Below are positions 46,357 through 57,164 of a DNA stretch of 64,000 bases, one piece after another. Source of the DNA: Haematococcus lacustris (Eukaryota > Chlorophyta > Chlorophyceae > Chlamydomonadales > Haematococcaceae). Both the position numbers and the translations under genes were made by a program. The stretch is from the NCBI GenBank assembly GCA_030144725.1, contig JASKMD010000024.1:3897076-3961075 (forward strand), read 5' to 3'. Under the pieces are notes generated by a model. It saw nothing but the letters and a program-made list of their open reading frames with translations, did not search any database and was not told the DNA's origin. Numbering within the stretch: position 1 is the stretch's first letter; each line of letters begins with the position of its first letter.

Positions 46357-48095
46357 ATGTCGTGGCCTATGCTTGGCGTCGTCAACGGATGTGCGTCCCT
46401 GCTGCAAGTAACGTGCAAGCGCGAAGTCAGCCACGACACAGGACCCTCGCACGCTTGCAGGCATACAGGTGCTGGTTGTGATCGCCTTCGGCTGGCTCTT
46501 CGCAGCGAGAGGGCTGCTGGGCGCAGACTTTCTCACCCAGGTCCGACACGCTGCCAGGCCAGCCTGACCTCATCTTCAGTTTGAATGCACATGAGGGTGT
46601 CGGGACTGTGATAATTGAGCCAGGGCTGTGGTAGGTTGGGAGGGAGGGTCAGGACGGTGGGTTAGTGGGCAGTGAGCAGGCACAGCAGCACAGCAGCACA
46701 GCCCATGGCTAGGGGTGGCAATGCCTGTGGCTGAGCTAGCAGTTGTGCTCTCAGCTCAGGTTGGAAGAGAAGCCATGGTTTCGGGGTCAGGTGCTCCGCG
46801 TGCCCGGCGGGTCAACGGTTAAGCTGTGGCAGCGGCTGGACTGTCAGGCGCAGCCTCGAGGGGCCGGCAGCAGGCCTGGCACCTGGCTGCAGCATAGGGG
46901 TGGCAGCGCTTGGGGTGCTTGCCTGCATGTCCCTAACCTGGCTGGCTGCATGGCTGCATGGCACAATGACTGCATGCGGCCGGGTGAGGTGGTGCAGGTG
47001 AACCGCTACATCCTGCTGGCCGCAGTGCCTTGCCTGATTGTGAACCAGGTCAGTGTGGTGGCGACCCAGTGGCCGGTGTGCACTACAGCCTCCACACCCT
47101 GGCCCTGACCCTGACCCTGACCCTGACCCTGACCCTGACCCTGACCCTGACCCTGACCCTGACCCTGACCCTGACCCTGACCCTGACCCTGACCCTGACC
47201 CTGACCCTGACCCTGACCCTGACCTGACCCTGACCCTGACCCTGACCCTGACCCTGACCCTGACCCTGACCCTGACCCTGACCCTGACCCTGACCCTGAC
47301 CCTGACCCTGGCAGGTGACGGGGGCCAGTGGCTGAGTAGAGGTGGTGGCAGGGGGGAGGGGGGTGACGGCTGCCGGGTGTGTTGGCTGCTGTGTGCAGCT
47401 GGGCATCCACCTGGACCTGGCTGACCCTACGGCCTGGAGGGCGCTGGCGGCATACGTGATGTGGATAGGCATCACACAGGTCAGGGGGGGGGGGAGGGGG
47501 GGAGGGGGGGAGGGTGGCAGGGGGGGGTGGGGGGGGGGAGGAGTCAGGGCCCCTGACCCCCAGGCTGCTCCGTTGCCACTGCATGGCACAAATAAAGCTT
47601 GCCCAGCTGACCCCCCCCTCCCCCCCTTGACCCCCCTTCCCTGCTGCTCCCTCCCCCCTGCAGCTGGGGGTGGTGTTGTGGACGTGGGGGCTGGGCCAGG
47701 GTGGCCTGGTGGAGGCCGGCCTGCTCAACATGCTGCTGGCCGCTAACAACACCGTGGTCATTGGTGGGTCTAGTCAGGGGGAGGGGAGGCAGGGTGAAGC
47801 AGCAGGGCAGGCAGGCGAGCGCAGTGACTAGGGGGGCAGCAGCAGGTGGGGCGGCTCCTGGGGGTTGCGGGGGAGCGTAGCAGGTGGGGCGGCGCAAGGG
47901 GGCAAGGGGCAGGGCCGACTTCATGCCGCTCGTCACACCTGACTCCAGGCAGGTCCAGGGCGCCTTAGCAGTGTGGGTGTGGGGGTGGGAGGGGGAAGGG
48001 GAGGGCAGGGGGGGCAGGCTCGTGCGAAGGGCCTGGGGCCTGGGGCCTGCTGCTGCCCACCCTGAACCCCAGCTAGGTGCGTCTGATACTGACCC

Positions 48096-48140
<45 letters not shown>

Positions 48141-51100
48141 GCTGCCGCTGCCGCTGCCGCTGCCGCTGCCGCTGCCGCTGCCGCTGCCGCTGCCGCTGCC
48201 GCTGCCGCTGCCGCTGCCGCTGCCGCTGCCGCTGCCGCTGCCGCTGCCGCTGCCAGCTGGTGATGGGTGATGGCTGTGCAGGCTTCCCAGTGATGGACGC
48301 CACCTTTGGGGCTGATGGCCGCCTGCTGTCCCTCCTCACCTGTGAGACCCTACACCCCTCACCCCCTGACCCCCCTCACCCCTGACCCCCTGACCCCCTA
48401 CCTCCCCCTGCACATGCCTCACCCTCACCCTCCTACCCTCCCCCTACCCTATGCCCCCTCACCCCTCCCCCTCTCCCCCCTCTCCCCCTCTCCCTCTTAT
48501 CAGTTGTCTCCCTCCCCCTCCTCCCCTCCCCCTCGCCTCACCCTGGCCACTGCTCCTGCTATCACTGAGCCTGCTGCCGCTGCTGCTGCTGCCTGCAGGC
48601 ATCCCCCTGTTCCTGCAGGTCTTCCCGCTGTCCACAGTGGCCTACGAGCTCCACAGCCTGGCAAAGCAGGAGGCGGCCACCCCTGCCGCCCCCCACCCCC
48701 CCACCCCCACCCCTGCCCCCACAGGCCATGACACCAGCACACCGGATGGCAAGCCCAGCCCAGGACCCCCTGGCAGCCCTCAGCAGCGGGCAGCCGGGGG
48801 CGGTCGGCCAGGGTGCCCAGCCCCCCCTGCCGCCTGCTGACCCCCAGGCAGCGCTGCAGCCAGCCCAGCCCTCAGCAGCCAGCGGCCTCAGGAGGGGGGA
48901 AGCTGAGCAGCGGCTGCCAGGCCAGGTGGCCCGCAGGCAGCCCCCCCTGCCAGGCTGTTGACCAGGGTGGGAGGGGGGGGCTGCATGGAGCTGGGGAGGG
49001 GGGGAGGGGGGGAGGCGGGGAGGAGGAGGGGGGGAGTGGGTGGGGCCGAGCCAAGAGACTACAGTGCCGCCAGCAGCATCATGGTGCAGGAGGGGGCACA
49101 TGAGCCCAGCTGCTGTGACAGGTCGAGCAAGCAGTACTTCAAGCCCTAGGCAGCAGCAGGGCAGGCCTGCAGGGGCGGTGCCAGACCTTGACCACAGCTG
49201 GGGGGGCGGCAGCAGGGAGGGGGGATGCAGCAGCAGGTGCAGGGGGGCTGGGGGGGGAGCCAGCAAGCAATGCTACCAGTGCCAGTGCTATGGGATTCAC
49301 AGCCCGCTGTGAGGGTGCAGCTGGCAGCACAGCAGCAAGGGGCTGTGGGCGATGACGTGGACAGGCCGTACGTGCCTTGGGGCAAGAGTGAGGGGGGGAG
49401 TGACCCACCCCTCCTCCCCCCCCACCCCGACCCCCACCCCCCACCACCCTGCTGCTGCCCGACAGCTGAGCTCCAGGCTGGGTCATAGCCTGACCATGTC
49501 TGATGTCGCCCCAGCCTGCCCCCCTGCCCATGACATGCCGCTGCGCCCATGCAGCTCATGGCAGCTGATCAGCGACGGCTGCATGACAACCCCAGGGCAG
49601 ACCCTGGAGCAGGTCACCCCCCTCCCCCCCCACCAGCAGCGGCAGCAGCAGCAGCAGCAGTACCCATGCCAGCCACACCCCCTAGCTGCAGGGCAGGGCA
49701 GTGGGGTCACACTCAGCCCCCCCCACCACACTCAGGTCTGGGTGGGGCCAAGCTGGAAGGCTGGGGGGGAGGGGGAGGTGGCGGCAGCAGCAAGGCCTGG
49801 GGGTGGGGGGGTCACCCCAGGGGCAGGAAAACCAGCTTTGGTAGCCGGGGCTGCTTTTGGGCGGTGGCCGGCCGCTGCTGCTGCTCCCCCCTACCCTGAC
49901 CCCCCCGGGCAGCAGGCCCCGGCCCCCTGCCCCAGCATCCCGCCCTGCAGCCCGCCTGGGCCCCCCCCTGCCTGCACCTACACAGGACTGACTCAGACCC
50001 TCAGTGGCCAACCACCCGACCAATCACCCGACCAACCGACTGATGCGCCACCTGCCTTGATGTTATCTGCCCTGGCAGTGGACCCTGGTGGGAAGCCTGT
50101 GAGTGGCTGTGAGGGTGAGGGGGGAGGGGGGGGAGGTAGGGGGAGGGGTGAGGGGGGGTGAGGGGGCGGGGGGGTGAGGGGTGAGGGGGGGTGAAGGGGG
50201 GGGGGGCGGGAGGGGGGCTGAAGGGGGGTGAAGGGGGGGGGGGGAGGGGGGGTGAAGGGGGGGGGGGGGAGGGGGGGTGAAGGGGGGGGGGGGGGAGGGG
50301 GGGGTGAAGGAGGGGGGGGGGGGGGAGGGGGGGGGGGGGGGAGGGGGAGGGGGGAGGGGGAGGGGGAGGGGAGGGGGGAGGGCAACAGGGTAGGGGTAGG
50401 GGTAGGGCCAGCCCTCAGCCCACACTGCATTGACCTGAAGCTGGCTGTCGGCACCAGATCGGGGGTAGCTCCTCCTCATCGTCATCACCAGCAGCAGTAG
50501 CAGTAGCAGCAGCAGCAGCAGCAGCAGCAATAGGTAGGGGGAGGAGGGGGGGTCGCGAGAGACGTGGGTGGGCTTGGTGCGGTGGGTAGCCCCTGCCCCA
50601 CCAGCCTCAGAGTCAGGGGGGGGGTCGCCCAGCCCAGCCGCTAGCTGAATGCCCCCCCCTTTGCTGCCCCCTACTGCTTGCAGGGCCAGGGTAGGCTGGC
50701 GGGGCGCGGCCTCCTGTGGGTGCGGCAGCTGCAGCGGCGCCACGCCCGCAGCCTGGTGCTGGTGGCCAACGTATTCAAGGTGAGGTTCTAGGGCGGGGCA
50801 GGGGCAGGCCCATTAGGGTGCCTTCCCCCCTCCCCCCCCTCCCCCCCCTAAGCCCCCATGAGGCTCAACTTCCCCCCCCTCCCTCCTCCCCCCCTCTCCA
50901 TCCTCTCTCAGGTCTCTAAGACTGCACCTCGCCTCACCCATCCGCCAAGCAGCCGCGCAGCTGGCAGTGTTATGGGCGGCAGCAGCGGCCAAGCTCCCTG
51001 CACCCTCCCCTCCCCTCAGCCTTACCCTACCACCATGACAGGGCTGTCGCGCTCCTCACCTGGCCCGGTCCACAATGCAGCTGCCCACAAGCAACCCTAA

Positions 51101-52878
51101 GCTGCCCCTAACCCATTGAACTGTGCATTGGAAAGAAAAGGGATCAAAGGAAGTGAACCCCTCAGCAAGCCTACCCCCACACCCCAGACTCCCCCCCCTT
51201 GCACCTCCCCCCCACCAATCCTGACCCCCCCCCCACCTGCCCTAACCCCCAGAACCCCATGGTGTGGAGCCAGCTGCTGGCGCTGCTGGTGTCCTGCTCG
51301 GGGCTGAGGCGCTGGCTGGACCCCGGCTCGCCTGACTACCAGCTGGCCATGGGCTGGCTCACAGCCGCCCTCACCCTCATGGCCAACACGGCAGGCAAGA
51401 CAGCGGGGCAGCGGGGCAGAGGGGCAGAGGGGCAGAGGGGCAGCGGGGCGGCAGGGCTCTGACAGCAGCCCCTGGGGGGGGGCAGCAACACTCAGGGCCC
51501 TACCCCCAGCCACCCCCCCAGGCTGCTGTCAGGGGGCTGCCAATGCCAACCAGCCAGGAGCAACTGGGCGTCTGCTGCCTTAGTGATGCTACCTGCCCTG
51601 ACCTGACCTGACCTGACCTGACCTGACCTGACCTGACCTGACCTGACCTGACCTGCCCTGACCTGACCTGACCTGACCTGACCTGACCTGACCTGACCTG
51701 ACCTGACCTGACCTGACCTGACCTGACCTGACCTGACCTGACCTGACCTGACCTGACCTGACCTGACCTGACCTGACCTGACCTGACCTGACCTGACCTG
51801 ACCTGACCTGACCTGACCTGACCTGACCTGACCTGACCTGACCTGACCTGACCTGACCTGACCTGACCTGACCTGACCTGACCTGACCTGACCTGACCTG
51901 ACCTGACCTGACCTGACCTGACCTGACCTGACCTGACCTGACCTGACCTGACCTGACCTGACCTGACCTGACCTGACCTGACCTGACCTGACCTGACCTG
52001 ACCTGACCTGACCTGACCTGACCTGACCTGACCTGACCTGACCTGACCTGACCTGACCTGACCTGACCTGACCTGACCTGACCTGACCTGACCTGACCTG
52101 ACCTGACCTGACCTGACCTGACCTGACCTGACCTGACCTGACCTGACCTGACCTGACCTGACCTGACCTGACCTGACCTGACCTGACCTGACCTGACCTG
52201 ACCTGACCTGACCTGACCTGACCTGACCTGACCTGACCTGACCTGACCTGACCTGACCTGACCTGACCTGACCTGACCTGACCTGACCTGACCTGACCTG
52301 ACCTGACCTGACCTGACCTGACCTGACCTGACCTGACCTGACCTGACCTGACCTGACCTGACCTGACCTGACCTGACCTGACCTGACCTGACCTGACCTG
52401 ACCTGACCTGACCTGACCTGACCTGACCTGACCTGACCTGACCTGACCTGACCTGACCTGACCTGACCTGACCTGACCTGACCTGACCTGACCTGACCTG
52501 ACCTGACCTGACCTGACCTGACCTGACCTGACCTGACCTGACCTGACCTGACCTGACCTGACCTGACCTGACCTGACCTGACCTGACCTGACCTGACCTG
52601 ACCTGACCCTGACCTGACCTGACCTGACCTGACCTGACCTGACCTGACCTGACCTGACCTGACCTGCTGCCTGATTCACGCTCATTGCCCTCCCCCCTGC
52701 CCTCCCCCCTGCCCTCCCCCCTGCCCTCCCCCCTGCCCTCCCCCCTGCTTGGCGCCCTGCTGACTGCCCTGCTCCTCCCCGTACACGTGGCCTGCTGCCC
52801 TCCCCTGCTGCAGTGCCGCTGTCCCTGTTCACGAACGGCGTGTGGCTGCATGGGAAGCAGTTCTGGGCAGGCAACATG
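46357..52878 (+). CDS. Auxin efflux carrier (PIN/AEC, membrane-transport family) protein, 3' truncated by gap
   Basis: Predicted multi-pass transporter for an organic anion, auxin-like in plants; the algal substrate is unknown. In-phase exons: 46,357-46,407 (MSWPMLGVVNGCASLLQ), 46,469-46,540 (VLVVIAFGWLFAARGLLG), 46,998-47,048 (VNRYILLAAVPCLIVNQ), 47,399-47,479, 47,664-47,763 (LLAANNTVVI), 48,282-48,341 (GFPVMDATFGADG), 48,599 onward (IPLFLQVFPLSTVAYEL), 50,684-50,779, 51,253-51,394, 52,814 into the gap (VPLSLFTNGVWLHGKQFW). The order matches PIN/AEC: INRFVALFAVPLL-like helix, N-x-VVIGFP at the substrate crossover, a long hydrophilic Pro/Gln loop (about 48.7-50.6 kb, exons unresolved), then KNPMVWSQLLALL as in the PIN C-terminal half. 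The intron at 51,395 appears to use a GC donor (GCAG/GCAAGA). Confidence 0.72.
47101..47311 (+). repeat. (CCCTGA)n array in the AEC gene
   Basis: About 35 hexamers, with one 5-nt unit at about 47,221, in the intron after the VNRYILL exon. It is the same motif family as the 1.1-kb array in USP but sits on the opposite gene-sense strand. Confidence 0.97.
48098..48254 (+). repeat. CTG run followed by (CCGCTG)n
   Basis: About 13 CTG units pass directly into about 20 CCGCTG hexamers, in the intron just upstream of the AEC exon at 48,282. It appears to be a CTG repeat whose mutated dimer was then amplified. Confidence 0.95.
50118..50400 (+). repeat. G-run tract (GGGGGGTGAAGGGGG)
   Basis: Nearly 280 bp of G-runs broken by TGA, TGAA and A on the sense strand of the AEC loop region. 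Strong G-quadruplex potential; base accuracy here is likely poor. Confidence 0.9.
51595..52669 (+). repeat. (ACCTG)n pentamer satellite, about 1.07 kb
   Basis: Roughly 210 nearly perfect ACCTG units filling the AEC intron 51,395-52,813, with one CCCTG unit near 51,655 and one 6-nt unit near 52,605. On the minus strand it reads (CAGGT)n. Confidence 0.98.
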
Positions 52879-53378
52879 NNNNNNNNNNNNNNNNNNNNNN
52901 NNNNNNNNNNNNNNNNNNNNNNNNNNNNNNNNNNNNNNNNNNNNNNNNNNNNNNNNNNNNNNNNNNNNNNNNNNNNNNNNNNNNNNNNNNNNNNNNNNNN
53001 NNNNNNNNNNNNNNNNNNNNNNNNNNNNNNNNNNNNNNNNNNNNNNNNNNNNNNNNNNNNNNNNNNNNNNNNNNNNNNNNNNNNNNNNNNNNNNNNNNNN
53101 NNNNNNNNNNNNNNNNNNNNNNNNNNNNNNNNNNNNNNNNNNNNNNNNNNNNNNNNNNNNNNNNNNNNNNNNNNNNNNNNNNNNNNNNNNNNNNNNNNNN
53201 NNNNNNNNNNNNNNNNNNNNNNNNNNNNNNNNNNNNNNNNNNNNNNNNNNNNNNNNNNNNNNNNNNNNNNNNNNNNNNNNNNNNNNNNNNNNNNNNNNNN
53301 NNNNNNNNNNNNNNNNNNNNNNNNNNNNNNNNNNNNNNNNNNNNNNNNNNNNNNNNNNNNNNNNNNNNNNNNNNNNNN
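52879..53378. other. Assembly gap, exactly 500 N; junction to inverted copy
   Basis: Fixed-size placeholder. Left of it the AEC gene is cut in an exon. Right of it an inverted copy of 10.3-22.0 kb starts abruptly inside DNAAF5 intron 6. The join is a scaffolding inference, not sequenced DNA. Confidence 0.99.
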
Positions 53379-56300
53379 TGCCGGCGGCAGGGTTGCCGGG
53401 GGAGGGGGTCCAGGGGCAGGGAGGCCGGGGGCAGGGGGAGGCTGGGGGGCAGGGGGTGGGGGCTTACCAGGGGGTGGGGGTCTGTGGCCAGCTTGCCAGC
53501 AAAGTTGACCTTGAGGTCATCACCGTAGAAGGCGGCTATGGGCACCACATTGGGGTCCCTGAACGCGATCATCTCCAGGATCATCTCATGCGCACCCTGC
53601 AAGCATGAAATTGGCTGCTAGGGCAGTAGCCAGGTCCGGCTCTGGGCGCCAAAGGCAGCCTGCCACCCCTACACTGCCATGCCCTCAGCACAGCTTGTCA
53701 GCTCTGTGCGCCCCGCCCCGCCCCGCCCCGCCCCGCCCCGCCCCGCCCCGCCCCGCCCCGCCCCGCCCCGCCCCGCCCCGCCCCGCCCCGCCCCGCCCCG
53801 CCCCGCCCCGCCCCGCCCCGCCCCGCCCCGCCCCGCCCCGCCCCGCCCCGCCCCGCCCCGCCCCGCCCCGCCCCGCCCCGCCCCGCCCCGCCCCGCCCCG
53901 CCGTAACCTGTCCTAACCTGGTGCATGATGTCCCGCAGCGCCTTGACGGCTGCAATGCGCACTCTGTGCCGCCTGGCAGTGGTCAGGGGCAGCACCGCGG
54001 CCACCAGCAGCTTGGCCACAGGGGCAAGGCGCAGGGCCAGGGCGGCTGCGGCAGCGGCAGGGCATGCTGAGGTAGTGAGGCAGGGACGTTAGGGCAGCAT
54101 GAGCAGCCAGTGGCACATAACGCCACAGCGGGCAGCAGCAGGCGGCAGCGGGACGGCCCTGGCCAGCAGTGTGAGAGCACGTCCTGCAGGCAGGCAGCGC
54201 ACCGCTGAGCTCCTCCAGGGCCTGACAGCCGGCGATGTTGACCTCTGAGTAGGGGTCGCCCAGCAGCGCCGACACCAGCAGCACGGCCTCGCCGCCATAC
54301 GCCCCCACCGCCTTGCCGCCGGCACGCAGCAGCGCAGCCAGCAGGTGGCCAAGGCTCAGCCGCACCTCCTCGGCTGGCTCGGGGGGGAGGGGGGGCTGCA
54401 GCAAGGGTGGAGGGGGGCAGCATAGGGGGGAGGGGGGCAGACATTTGCCATGGAGTCAGGCAGGCATCAGTCCAACACGGTGTGGCAAAGAGAGGGGCCA
54501 TTAAGGGGGAAGGGGGCATGGGGAGGAAAAGGGGGAAGGGGAGGAGCATGCTGCCAACAACCCCTGCTGCCCACCCCCCCACCCCTGCTCCCCCCCCACT
54601 TCCCGCCCCCCCCCACTTGCTCCCCCCTACCTTTGCTGCTCCTCCCCCCCTGCTGCCCCCTCAATGGTGGGTTGTCAAAGAGTGAGGCCACCTTCCACCT
54701 CACTCCTGCTGCAGCTGGGGGAGCCGCTGCCAGCTGCCTGCCTCACGCCCACCCGGCCCCCCTCCCTGTCCCCTGCTGCTGCCTGCCCCCTGACCTTGGG
54801 CAGCACCGCCACCGCCTGCTGGCCCCCGGCAGCGGCCTCCTGCAGCGCCGCAGCCGCAGCTCCGGGCTGGCCGCACAGCCTCTCCTCCAGCACTGGGATG
54901 GCGTAGGGCAGCAGCATGAGCACACATTGGGGGCAGGCCTGGGGGCAGACAGCAGCAGGGGGGGAGGGGCCAGGCAGTGGTTGGGACTGGGGGCTGGGGC
55001 AAGGCAGGCTTATGGCCTGGTCACAAGGCAGTCTCACCACCACTCTCACCACCACCACCACCCTCCACACCACCACGCAGCACTGCCACTGGCCAAAGAG
55101 TCGGTTAGGGTTCTCAACAACACCAACGCCTTTCCATTGACATGCACTCAGCCTGGGCACTGCCTCACAGTTTTCAGTGGACCGCAGTCCCACCGACAGC
55201 GGAGAAAACAGATAAAACATTGCGTGCCGGAGTGCGGGATTCAAGTCAAGCGCTCTACCACTGAGCTACACCGGCACATGATACAGGCCTGGGACCCGGG
55301 GCAGGGCACGAATCATGGCAACACGACTTCCCTCACATAGCGTCAGCAGCTATCACACGGCCAGGGGGCCACAGGGTCGCGCGGGGCCCCAGCCCTAGCC
55401 CTTGTGGGCAGCTGCAGTGGGCTCCTGTTCACACGCTGCCCTGTGTGATGTGCGCTGCCCTGGCACAGCCCCTCACACACAACACGACAGCAAGGCGAAG
55501 GATGCAGCAGCAGCAGCAGCAGCAGCAGGCGGGGGGGGGGCGCGCAGGCAGCAATTCCAGGCCCAGTGGCAGCAGCAGTGGCAGCTTGGAAAACCACCCC
55601 ACCAAGAGGCAGGGGTAGGGGCAGCATCCAGCTGCATGCACAATAGCAGCAGTGAGGGGAGGTGCTAGGGGGCTCGGGATGGTGTAGAGGGATGAGGAGG
55701 GGGGGGAGGGGAGCTGGGCGGCCCCAGGAGCTTGGCTTACCCTTAGCCCAAACCTACCCTTACCCTTACCCTTACCCTTACCCCTACCCCTACCCCGCTA
55801 TGTGCAGCGGGGGCCAAGTGGTCTGACCTGCACCAGGCCCAGCAAGGTGTTGACGGCCAGGCTGCGGCAGGCCTCACTGGGGTCATCAAAGCGCCTGAGC
55901 AGCGCCTTGCCCAGCAGCCCCTCCAACAGGCTGGCCTGCACCGCACTGAACGCCTGCGCTGCAGCCGCACTGCCTGTGGAGCTCGGGACTGTGGCCGGGC
56001 TGCTGGGGAGGGGGGCAGCAGCATGAGCAGCAGCTTGGGGGGGCAAGGGCTGCACTAAGGGGCACCCAAGGGAGGTGGGGTCTGGGGAAGGTGCAGCTGG
56101 CAGCGGCTGGGGGGTCAGCAGCGTGGTATGGGGCGCTGGGCAGGGTGTGCTGGGTCCCAGCTTCTGGGTAGCTTCCTCGGGCAGCATCAGCTTCTGCGGG
56201 GTCAAGGCAACTGGCAGATGTGCCTGTTAGGCCTAGGCAGGGTTCGTAGCCTTGAGAGCAGGCTTGCTTGCACGGACCTTGATCTGTTGCAGGGCTGCAT

Positions 56301-56476
56301 GGCGCTTGGTGATGCTGGTATCCTTCAGGGCCTCTGCCAGCCGGGTGATTGCTTGCAGGAGCTGTTCGGGGGAGGGTGGAAAGGTGGGGAGGACATGTTC
56401 GGGGTCCGGCCTGGTGGGCCCGAGCTGATCGCCTTGATGAGCAGTCTGCAGCTGATGAGCAGTCTGCAGCAGATGT

Positions 56477-56515
<39 letters not shown>

Positions 56516-56694
56516 ACGCGATGTGAGTCGGGTCGGCATGTACCAGACCTTTCGCTCCCGTACCCAGATATCAATTGGGACCATGTTGCTTCAAATGAGT
56601 CGCCCGCTGCTTTGGCAGGCGGCTGTTGTTTGCGCGGCTTAGGTGCTGCACCCGCTTTCAACGCAGCCCAAACTTCGTCTACCGAAGTTTTCAT
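53379..56694 (-). CDS. DNAAF5/HEATR2-like, 5' half of second copy, cut by gap
   Basis: Starts at 56,694 (MKTSVDEVW) and carries the first six exons of the left copy, ending with the exon 53,596-53,468 (GAHEMILEMIAFRDPNVV). The rest is lost at the N gap. In the third exon this copy reads GQQAVAVLPK and then splices in phase to the EPAEEVRLSL exon, where the left copy has an extra G. The 13-residue polyQ is shorter than the 22 on the left. Within what is present, no frame break was seen, so this copy best represents the true N-terminal half of the protein. Confidence 0.82.
53708..53902. repeat. (CCCCG)n array (right-arm counterpart of GGGGC array)
   Basis: About 39 units on the plus strand; G-rich on the sense strand of the minus-strand DNAAF5 copy. 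No interruption, unlike the left array. Confidence 0.97.
55225..55275 (-). pseudogene. tRNA-Thr pseudogene, 21-nt internal deletion
   Basis: Counterpart of the gene at 19,757. Acceptor stem and D arm remain, but 21 nt covering the anticodon 3' half, variable loop and 5' T-stem are missing. The anticodon arm and B box are destroyed, so it cannot make a functional tRNA. The breakpoints lie at a repeated gatt. Confidence 0.9.
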
Positions 56695-57164
56695 GTTGCC
56701 GCAGCCTCGCGATGCGATGATACAAGGTTGCAATAGGCATCGCCTGGTTCAAATTCAAACTTATAGTTTAGCAGTGTTTAGTAGAGCAGTGCAAATGTGC
56801 ACCATACTCATCCAGTCTCACCATTACCAGCCATGCACCCTGCCTCGCCGCGCCATGTGCCAGTCATCAATCCCCAGGTGTTTTCACATTACATGCTTCA
56901 TACCCTCCCTGCTTCATATTCACTGTGGCTGCCCTTGGCCTATGCCGCTAAACTGCCAGCCTGGTGCGGCAGTGGCTCACAAGTCGTCCTCGGGGCGCTG
57001 TTGGCGCAAACCAGCGCTGTGGTCTGTCCCGACTCCAGCCAGGGACATGAAGGCTCTGTCCGAGGCCATGCGGTCCATCTGCACGTTCACATGAGCGATT
57101 GCCGGTTTGTTAAAGATGCAAGGCTACTCTGTGCATACCCAGTGAGCTTGCAACAGGACCACAC
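56695..57164. other. Intergenic region between second TLDc and second DNAAF5 copies
   Basis: Counterpart of 17,791-18,309. The TGTAA element is retained (complement ttaca near 56,890). No other gene is seen. Confidence 0.5.

Noticed and set aside
51492..52877. 461-residue and 420-residue VRSGQ proteins
   Set aside because: Translation of the ACCTG satellite on the minus strand, with no codon structure beyond the 5-bp period; intronic in the AEC gene.
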